A DNA stretch of 30,805 nucleotides, from IMG/VR virus record IMGVR_UViG_3300036719_000569, positions 1-30,805 of that record. One strand, given 5' to 3'. The position numbers and the translations under genes were made by a program. Source of the stretch: a virus. This document shows positions 1 to 4,918 of this stretch, piece by piece (position 1 is the first letter of the stretch; every line of letters starts with the position of its first letter). The notes beneath the pieces are model-generated. The model was not told the origin of the DNA, searched no databases, and saw nothing but the letters and a program-made list of their open reading frames with translations.

Positions 1-5
1 ATACT

Positions 6-671
6 ATGAAATTTTCTGACCGCACTCTTACAATTCTCAAGAGTTTTGCTACAATCAACAAATCAATCGTACTGAAGCCTGGCCAGGTCTTGCGTACGAT
101 TACTCCGGAAAAAAACTTCATCGCCATCGCAAACATTGAAGATCAGTTCCCAACCACTGCTGTTATCTATGATCTCTCACGTTTTCTTTCGATGCTGAGC
201 CTTTATCAAGACCCAGATGTGGAATTCCTTGAAAATCATTTCATCATCTCTGAAGGCAAGCTTAAGATGAAATATGTCTATGCAGACATCTCGATGGTCC
301 ATGCAGCTCCAGAAAAAGAAATCGCCATTCCTTCTTCCGACGTTTCGGTTAGCGTGAAATGGTCCGATCTTCAGTCTGTGATCAAGGCTGCTGGTGTTTT
401 GCAGTTTAGCGAAATCGCATTCGTCGGCGAAGATGGCAAGTGCTTCCTTCGAGCAATCGACAGTAATAACAAATCGTCAGACGCATTTGGTGTAGAGATT
501 GGTACCACCAACGACACGTTTACTCTCATCCTTAAGACTGACAACTTTAAGTTGCTTCCTCAGGATTACGAAGTGACTCTCTGCGCAAAGGGTGTATCGC
601 TCTTCAAGGGTGCTGATGTATCCTATTACGTTGGTGTTGACTCTAAGTCAACGTACAAGAAAGGAGAGTAA
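6..671 (+). CDS. 45: Sliding clamp (DNA polymerase processivity factor, gp45)
   Basis: Trimeric ring that tethers the phage polymerase to DNA and, in T4, also acts as the mobile activator of late transcription. The 221-aa product is close to T4 gp45 (228 aa) and starts in the family style (MKFSDRTLTILKSFATIN). Identity is supported by position: the clamp-loader large subunit, small subunit and RegA follow in the T4 order 45-44-62-regA. The ATG at 6 is preceded by only five bases of window, so its ribosome binding site and promoter are not visible. The end of the gene contains the AAGGAG ribosome binding site of the next gene. The TATAAATA promoters downstream make the clamp's late-transcription role plausible here, by inference. 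Confidence 0.93.
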   Translation: MKFSDRTLTILKSFATINKSIVLKPGQVLRTITPEKNFIAIANIEDQFPTTAVIYDLSRFLSMLSLYQDPDVEFLENHFIISEGKLKMKYVYADISMVHAAPEKEIAIPSSDVSVSVKWSDLQSVIKAAGVLQFSEIAFVGEDGKCFLRAIDSNNKSSDAFGVEIGTTNDTFTLILKTDNFKLLPQDYEVTLCAKGVSLFKGADVSYYVGVDSKSTYKKGE

Positions 672-672
672 T

Positions 673-864
673 ATGTCTGAACAAGTTAACATCTCTCTTC
701 AAGATATCTACACAGTCCTTTCTATTATCGATATCTGTGTTAAGCGCGGAGCTATCGAAGGTTCTGAGCTTACTACTGTTGGTACTATCCGTGATAAGTT
801 TGCTCTATTCATTGAGCAGAATAAGCCAAAGGAAACAAAGGAACCGGTAAAAACTGAAAACTGA
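673..864 (+). CDS. Small conserved-looking protein, 63 aa, unknown function
   Basis: I do not recognise a function. The frame is open further upstream into gp45, but the ATG at 673 is the likely start because AAGGAG lies at 661-666, six bases before it. It begins one base after the gp45 stop. The product begins MSEQVNISLQDIYTVLSI and looks helical, with a hydrophobic first half, a GAIEGSEL turn and a charged Lys/Glu-rich tail; no cysteine motif or membrane span is evident. Lying between clamp and clamp loader, it is probably co-transcribed with them; a role in replication is only guilt by association. Confidence 0.75.
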   Translation: MSEQVNISLQDIYTVLSIIDICVKRGAIEGSELTTVGTIRDKFALFIEQNKPKETKEPVKTEN

Positions 865-899
865 GCTCCAACCTTACACACCACACCGGAGATTATATT

Positions 900-1853
900 A
901 TGGCACTTGATACAAATACTGAAGAAGTACTCTGGGTTGAACGTTATCGACCCAGAGTCATTGAGGATACAATTCTTCCTCAGAAGACTAAAGATGTCTT
1001 CAAAAGATTCGTTGCAGATAAATCCATTCCTAACCTGCTACTGACTGGTGGCCCAGGTATGGGTAAGACCACAATTGCGAAAGCAATGCTGAACGAGCTC
1101 GGTTGCGATTACATCGTAAAGAACGGTTCGTTGAATGTTAACCTCGATACTCTTCGTTACGAGATCTCGACCTTTGCATCTTCCGTTTCATTCAGTGGTG
1201 GTCGTAAATACGTTATCCTTGATGAAGCCGACTATCTCAATGCAGCTAACGTTCAGCCTGCTCTTCGTAACTTTATCGAAGAATATTCAAAGAACTGTGG
1301 CTTTATCTTTACGTGTAACTTTAAGAACCGTGTTATCGAGCCACTTCGTTCTCGTCTTTCTGAAGTTGACTTTACGATTGAGAAGTCAGATCGTCCAAAG
1401 ATGGCTGCTCAGTTCTATAAACGTGTTCTCGCAATTCTAAACGCAGAAAACGTAGAACACGATAAGGATGTCGTCGCAAAGATTATCGAAAGGCATTTCC
1501 CAGATTTTCGGCGTGTACTTACCGAACTTCAATCTTATGCAGCATCAGGTAGGATCGATGAGGGTATCTTCACAAACATCAAGCAGGAGTCGATCGAACA
1601 ACTCTTTTTGATGTTGAAAGAAAAGAACTTCGTTGAGATGCGCAAGTGGTGTTCGAATAACAGTGACCAAGACGCGAATGAAATGTTTCGTACCATCTAT
1701 GACGCCGCAACAGACCGTGTAGAACTTAAGAGTCTTCCAGGGTTTATCGTTACTCTTGCTGATTATATGTATAAGTCTAGCTTCGTTGCCGACCACGAAG
1801 TCAATATGGTTGCCTTCTTGACGGAGGTAATGTTCGAGGCCAGCTATAAATGA
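900..1853 (+). CDS. 44: Clamp loader large subunit (gp44, AAA+ ATPase)
   Basis: ATP-driven loader subunit that opens gp45 and places it at primer-template junctions; in T4 four gp44 copies assemble with one gp62. The 317-aa length matches T4 gp44 (319 aa). Walker A is GGPGMGKTT at residues 50-58, Walker B is VILDEAD at 105-111 with the DExD-like acidic pair, and a sensor-1 style IFTCN follows at 136-140. The arginine-finger segment reads SRL (about 151-153) rather than the SRC common in bacterial loaders. CCGGAG at 886-891 precedes the ATG by eight bases. Its TGA stop overlaps the ATG of the next gene (ATGA at 1850-1853), which implies translational coupling. Confidence 0.96.
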   Translation: MALDTNTEEVLWVERYRPRVIEDTILPQKTKDVFKRFVADKSIPNLLLTGGPGMGKTTIAKAMLNELGCDYIVKNGSLNVNLDTLRYEISTFASSVSFSGGRKYVILDEADYLNAANVQPALRNFIEEYSKNCGFIFTCNFKNRVIEPLRSRLSEVDFTIEKSDRPKMAAQFYKRVLAILNAENVEHDKDVVAKIIERHFPDFRRVLTELQSYAASGRIDEGIFTNIKQESIEQLFLMLKEKNFVEMRKWCSNNSDQDANEMFRTIYDAATDRVELKSLPGFIVTLADYMYKSSFVADHEVNMVAFLTEVMFEASYK

Positions 1854-2056
1854 GTTGGCTTTCTTTCTTTTCTAAAAAACCAAAAGTCTGTTTCTTTTGT
1901 AAAACAGATCTGAAAGAAAGCAGCGCGTTCACTCTGCAGTACTCATCTACAGAAGGACTTCACAGTGCAAAGATGTGCAGTGAATGCGCAAAAACTTTTG
2001 ACGATTTTGCAGATATAAAGGATGAAGCGCATGCCTCAAGATTTGACTCCTTTTGA
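1850..2056 (+). CDS. Four-cysteine (zinc-ribbon-like) small protein between gp44 and gp62
   Basis: This 68-aa product has two CxxC pairs, CFFC near residues 14-17 and CSEC near 43-46, the spacing expected of a small treble-clef or zinc-ribbon fold. The start overlaps the gp44 stop by four bases (ATGA), and the 3' end overlaps the start of gp62, so it is sandwiched in the clamp-loader operon. T4 has no gene here that I know of. It could bind zinc and help assemble the loader or polymerase, but that is inference; I do not recognise the family. The overlaps on both sides and the cysteine pattern make a real gene likely. Confidence 0.72.
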   Translation: MSWLSFFSKKPKVCFFCKTDLKESSAFTLQYSSTEGLHSAKMCSECAKTFDDFADIKDEAHASRFDSF

Positions 2057-2438
2057 TTTTGTAAAGTCTGCATCTCATAATAAGAAGGATCTTATCCGTG
2101 AGGCAGACTATCCAGAACAAGCTGAGAAGCAGTATGTTCCGTTTATTGTAAACCGAGCATTCGCTGCCTTTGAAGATAGTATACTACATGCTAACACGAT
2201 GAATATCAATCATCATCTATTCAAAGACGCGCAGTACCGGTATTATCTCGGTGCCCTGCGTCCACGCAATCGTTTTTCAAAATGGCTCAAGGAAGAGAAG
2301 AACCCAGACCTTGATGCAATTCAGGAACACTACTCGGTGAACAGAACCGTCGCAAAGATGTATCTGAAAGTTATGTCTAAGGAAGACCTGGTTAAGCTTC
2401 ATAAGAGATTCAACAAAGGTGGAGAAGCTAAATTATAA
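2031..2438 (+). CDS. 62: Clamp loader small subunit (gp62)
   Basis: Non-ATPase subunit that completes the gp44/gp62 clamp loader. I place the start at ATG 2031 (MPQDLTPFDFV) because AAAGG at 2017-2021 lies nine bases upstream; an in-frame ATG at 2022 is too close to that site. The 135-aa product keeps the gp62-like DFVKSASHNKKDL opening and the YVPFIVNRAFAAFEDS segment but is shorter than T4 gp62 (187 aa). It overlaps the preceding four-cysteine gene by 26 bases, and its stop lies inside a TATAAATA element. Position directly after gp44 and before RegA supports the call. Confidence 0.88.
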   Translation: MPQDLTPFDFVKSASHNKKDLIREADYPEQAEKQYVPFIVNRAFAAFEDSILHANTMNINHHLFKDAQYRYYLGALRPRNRFSKWLKEEKNPDLDAIQEHYSVNRTVAKMYLKVMSKEDLVKLHKRFNKGGEAKL

Positions 2439-2441
2439 ATA
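2434..2441 (+). promoter_or_regulatory. Possible T4-type late promoter before regA
   Basis: Exact TATAAATA overlapping the gp62 stop codon. By T4 spacing, transcription would begin near 2447, giving RegA a leader of about 53 bases. The same octamer marks the intergenic gaps elsewhere in this window, but this copy overlaps coding sequence and could be chance. Confidence 0.4.
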
Positions 2442-2499
2442 CTCGGATGGTCTTTATGAGCATCATCGCAATAATAATAACTATAAAGGTGAACTCATC

Positions 2500-2904
2500 A
2501 TGGAGAAAGACTTATTCCGAGGGGTTGGCGTAGAGATAACACTTCCGAATCCTGATAACTTTCTTAAGATAAAAGAAACGTTAACTCGTATTGGTATATC
2601 CTCGAAAAAAGAAAAGAAACTATATCAGTCCTGCCATATTCTACACAAGCAAGGGCGCTATGCGATTCTTCACTTTAAAGAACTGTTTATACTTGACGGT
2701 AAAGAGAATACTTTTGCTGACGAAGATAGATCTAGAAGAAACACTGTAATAAACCTCCTAGAAGAATGGGATCTACTTAAGATAGTCGACCCATCCAAGT
2801 CTGAAGATCCGGTTGCTCCACTTAGCCAGATAAAGATACTATCGCATAAAGAAAAAGATGAATGGATATTAGAACCAAAGTATAATATCGGAAAAAAGAA
2901 GTAA
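2500..2904 (+). CDS. regA: RegA translational repressor
   Basis: RNA-binding protein that, in T4, represses translation of many early mRNAs, including gp45, gp44 and its own, by binding near their start codons. The 134-aa product (T4 RegA 122 aa) carries the family blocks: EITLPNPDNFLKIKETLTRI near residues 12-31, LYQSCHILHKQGRYAILHFK, a RRNTVINLLEEW helix, and a final EWILEPKYNIGKK. The start is set at ATG 2500, with AAAGGTG at 2485-2491 eight bases upstream; the frame is open 27 codons further up, but that stretch is low-complexity (HHRNNNN) and lacks family similarity. Autoregulation through the leader is expected from the family but not demonstrated here. Confidence 0.94.
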   Translation: MEKDLFRGVGVEITLPNPDNFLKIKETLTRIGISSKKEKKLYQSCHILHKQGRYAILHFKELFILDGKENTFADEDRSRRNTVINLLEEWDLLKIVDPSKSEDPVAPLSQIKILSHKEKDEWILEPKYNIGKKK

Positions 2905-2920
2905 TTTAAGGAATTATATT

Positions 2921-3430
2921 ATGAAGGCGTTTCGTTTAAATAAAAAAGCAGAACTACCAAAGTTTTCTACGACCGGTTCTGCTTGCTTTGATATTAAAGC
3001 ATGTTTTGATAATAACAGCAAGATCACGTACTACAATGCTCTAAATAAAGAATCTGTATCACATGCGCGTGTTATCAATAATAAAGTATGCGTGCAGTTG
3101 TATCCAATGCAGAAAATGTTAATACCAACTGGTCTTATCTTTGATATTCCAGAAGGTCACGTCCTAAAGATATATCCGAGATCCGGTTCGTCGCTAAAAA
3201 AGAGTCTAGTTCTTGCGAATGGAACCGGTATTATAGATTCCGATTATGTAGAAGAAACATATGTGATTCTACAGAATACATCGGATGCAGTAGTCATCAT
3301 CGAGGATGGCGAACGCATTGCGCAGGCAATGCTTGAGAAGACTTTGGTGTATACCATCGAAGAAGTAGAAGAGAGACCGTCTCAGAAGACGGAAAGAAAC
3401 GGAGGTTTCGGAAGCACCGGGATCTCTTAA
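2921..3430 (+). CDS. dut: Deoxyuridine triphosphatase (dUTPase)
   Basis: Hydrolyses dUTP to dUMP and pyrophosphate, keeping uracil out of phage DNA and feeding dTMP synthesis. All five motifs of the trimeric dUTPase family are visible in the 169-aa product: STTGSACFDIKA (16-27), PRSGSS (86-91), GIIDSDY (103-109, with the catalytic Asp and substrate-stacking Tyr), GERIAQ (130-135) and the C-terminal flap RNGGFGSTG (159-167). About 25 extra residues (roughly 29-55) lie between motifs 1 and 2 compared with short bacterial enzymes. TAAGGAATT precedes the ATG. T4 itself uses a different, dimeric dCTPase-dUTPase (gp56), so this is an alternative solution in the same niche. Confidence 0.95.
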   Translation: MKAFRLNKKAELPKFSTTGSACFDIKACFDNNSKITYYNALNKESVSHARVINNKVCVQLYPMQKMLIPTGLIFDIPEGHVLKIYPRSGSSLKKSLVLANGTGIIDSDYVEETYVILQNTSDAVVIIEDGERIAQAMLEKTLVYTIEEVEERPSQKTERNGGFGSTGIS

Positions 3431-3453
3431 CACGCAACACACAGGAGAACAAG

Positions 3454-3675
3454 ATGACCACTAAGAACCCATTCGAGATCCGCGCAGAGATCCTTCAGCT
3501 TGCCAAGGATTATATGGATCAAAGCTATCATATGAATTTGAATTTCATGCAAAAGTCCATGGAAGAAGGTAGAAAGACCTTCGAAGAATATCAAGAAGCC
3601 GCAAAAATGTATTCTACTGACGACCTTATGAAGAAGGCTCAGGAAATGTACACCTTTGTTTCTAAGAAGGACTAA
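3454..3675 (+). CDS. Small helical protein upstream of AOX, 73 aa
   Basis: Function unknown. The product starts MTTKNPFEIRAEILQLAKDY and is predicted by eye to be almost all helix, rich in Met, Lys, Glu and Tyr, with no cysteines or membrane span. It resembles small NPFEIRAE-type proteins that I associate with T4-like cyanophages, a recollection I cannot verify. CAGGAG at 3441-3446 provides a good ribosome binding site. Its stop is only three bases before the AOX start, so the two are almost certainly on one message and may be translationally coupled. Confidence 0.8.
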   Translation: MTTKNPFEIRAEILQLAKDYMDQSYHMNLNFMQKSMEEGRKTFEEYQEAAKMYSTDDLMKKAQEMYTFVSKKD

Positions 3676-3678
3676 TAT

Positions 3679-4284
3679 ATGACAGAGAAACATCACGCAC
3701 CAAAGGATGTTTCTGATAGGATCGCGTTGGGCTTTACAAAGGCCCTTCGCTTTATTGCGGATACCTTCTTTAAAAAGAGATACGGTCATCGAGCTGTGGT
3801 TCTAGAGACCGTGGCGGCAGTACCAGGAATGGTCGCGGGCGCAGGATTGCATCTTAAATCTTTGCGCACAATGAAAGACGATCGAGGTTGGATTAAAGAA
3901 CTTTTAGATGAAGCAGATAACGAACGTATGCATCTTATGACATTCGTTGAACTCGCAAAACCAAATATGTTTGAGCGTATCATCATCTTAATCGCACAGG
4001 CAATCTTTGTTGGTTTCTATGCAATCGTATATTTCTTTTTTCCAAAGACTGCACATCGCATCATTGGTTACTTTGAAGAAGAAGCCGTTCGATCCTATAC
4101 AGAGTTTCTTTCTGAGATAGACAGCGGAAAGATACAGAACGTTCCGGCTCCAAGGATCGCAATTGATTATTGGAAGCTGCCAGAAGACGCAACTCTACGT
4201 GACGTTGTTCTCGTAGTAAGAGAAGATGAAGCAGGTCACAGGGATAGAAATCATGAAATGGCTGATGAACTTAATCACAAGTAA
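3679..4284 (+). CDS. aox: Alternative oxidase (AOX, di-iron ubiquinol oxidase)
   Basis: Membrane-surface quinol oxidase that reduces O2 to water without pumping protons, bypassing the cyanide- and NO-sensitive cytochrome oxidases. In the 201-aa product all ligand motifs are present: LETVAAVPG (E43), NERMH (E82, H85), EEEAVRSYTEFL (E133-135) and DEAGH (E184, H187). AOX signatures LHLKSLR, NVPAPRIAIDYWKLP and DATLRDVVLVVR match bacterial and mitochondrial AOX rather than plastid PTOX. A hydrophobic stretch around 100-121 fits the monotopic membrane helix. There is no targeting peptide, so it is essentially a catalytic core. It starts three bases after the 73-aa gene and is followed by a terminator. 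The intact motifs suggest an active auxiliary metabolic gene taken from a bacterial host; activity is inferred. Confidence 0.95.
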   Translation: MTEKHHAPKDVSDRIALGFTKALRFIADTFFKKRYGHRAVVLETVAAVPGMVAGAGLHLKSLRTMKDDRGWIKELLDEADNERMHLMTFVELAKPNMFERIIILIAQAIFVGFYAIVYFFFPKTAHRIIGYFEEEAVRSYTEFLSEIDSGKIQNVPAPRIAIDYWKLPEDATLRDVVLVVREDEAGHRDRNHEMADELNHK

Positions 4285-4348
4285 TATTCATAAAGATATG
4301 AGCACGCACAGAATTCATACAACAAAGTATGAAGACCTATGCATGTGA

Positions 4349-4356
4349 TATAAATA
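4349..4356 (+). promoter_or_regulatory. T4-type late promoter upstream of hsp20
   Basis: Exact TATAAATA in the 157-base gap between AOX and Hsp20. With T4 late-promoter spacing (element at -13 to -6) the start would be about 4362, which falls inside the 5' arm of the adjacent terminator hairpin. It would give hsp20 an 80-base leader. Confidence 0.75.
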
Positions 4357-4359
4357 AAT

Positions 4360-4388
4360 GCGGAGATGCCAATCGGGTCTCCGCTTTT
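4360..4388 (+). terminator. Rho-independent terminator after AOX
   Basis: Seven-base-pair stem GCGGAGA (4360-4366) / TCTCCGC (4378-4384) with an 11-base loop and TTTT at 4385-4388. It would end messages from the replication/AOX block. Because the late promoter start maps within its left arm, late transcripts should form only a shortened hairpin at their 5' end. Confidence 0.75.
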
Positions 4389-4391
4389 ATA

Positions 4392-4410
4392 AACCGGTCA
4401 GATGACGGTT
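4392..4410 (+). promoter_or_regulatory. Small hairpin in the hsp20 leader
   Basis: AACCGGTCA (4392-4400) can pair with TGACGGTT (4403-4410) with one bulged G and a two-base loop, which would have to open slightly. It lies 20 bases upstream of the AAGGAG ribosome binding site (4430-4435). Function unknown; possible 5' stabiliser or thermosensor-like element, weakly supported. Confidence 0.3.
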
Positions 4411-4441
4411 AAACACAACTCGCTTTAATAAGGAGAAAGAT

Positions 4442-4888
4442 ATGAATACTCGTAGAATAAACCTAGATCTATTAAATGATCCATTCTTCATTGGTTTTGA
4501 CTCGTTCTTAGATAAGTTCGATCAAATTAATAAATCCAATGCATCAAACTATCCACCATACAATTTAATTAAAACGGGCGAAGATACATTTCTAATTGAA
4601 CTTGCTGTCGCAGGTTTTAACGAGAAAGACTTTGACGTAGAACTGCATAACAGTATTCTTACTATTCGTGCTGAAGTCGCCGAAAACGAAACAGTCACGA
4701 ACTACCTTCATAAAGGGATCGCAGCAAGAAGCTTTATTCGTAAGTTTACTCTAGCGGACACGATTGAAGTAAGCAGTGTATCTCTTGAGAACGGTATGCT
4801 CAGAGTTCAATTGCTCAACGTGATACCTGAGGAAAAGAAACCAAAGAAAATTCCAATTGCAAGTAATAAAGAACTTCTTTTAGAGTGA
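4442..4888 (+). CDS. hsp20: Small heat-shock protein (Hsp20/alpha-crystallin family)
   Basis: ATP-independent holdase chaperone that binds unfolding proteins. The 148-aa product has an N-terminal arm ending in PPYNLIKTGEDTFLIELAVAGF and an alpha-crystallin domain (about residues 38-130) with FDVELHNSILTIRAEV, the IAARSFIRKFTLADTIEV block and the LENGMLRVQL strand typical of IbpA-like proteins. A C-terminal KKIPIAS supplies the I-x-I type oligomerisation motif (IPI). AAGGAG at 4430-4435 is six bases before the ATG. It is the only gene between a late promoter and a bidirectional terminator, so it appears to be a single-gene late unit. Hsp20 genes are common in T4-like phages of cyanobacteria and, as I recall, rhizobia; a role in virion assembly or host proteostasis is inferred. 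Confidence 0.94.
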   Translation: MNTRRINLDLLNDPFFIGFDSFLDKFDQINKSNASNYPPYNLIKTGEDTFLIELAVAGFNEKDFDVELHNSILTIRAEVAENETVTNYLHKGIAARSFIRKFTLADTIEVSSVSLENGMLRVQLLNVIPEEKKPKKIPIASNKELLLE

Positions 4889-4891
4889 ATG

Positions 4892-4918
4892 AAAAAGGGA
4901 GCGAAAGCTCCCTTTTTT
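4892..4918. terminator. Bidirectional terminator between hsp20 and the leftward tail operon
   Basis: Stem GGGAGC (4897-4902) / GCTCCC (4907-4912) with a GAAA tetraloop, A5 on the left (4892-4896) and T6 on the right (4913-4918). It can terminate both the rightward hsp20 message and the leftward tail message, and it overlaps the stop codon of the latter (4917-4919). Confidence 0.9.

Noticed and set aside
592-672. Upstream extension of the 63-aa gene into gp45
   Set aside because: AAGGAG at 661-666 points to ATG 673, and the extension is an out-of-frame reading of gp45.
2419-2499. In-frame upstream start adding 27 residues to RegA
   Set aside because: The extension is low-complexity, overlaps gp62 and has no family similarity; ATG 2500 has a good ribosome site.
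3427-3789. Minus-strand open frame of 120 codons across the 73-aa gene and AOX start
   Set aside because: Crosses two coupled plus-strand genes and has no promoter or ribosome site on its strand.
4285-4441. tRNA, attachment site or origin in the largest gap
   Set aside because: No cloverleaf, CCA end, integrase neighbour or iteron array seen; the gap is explained by the promoter, terminator and leader.
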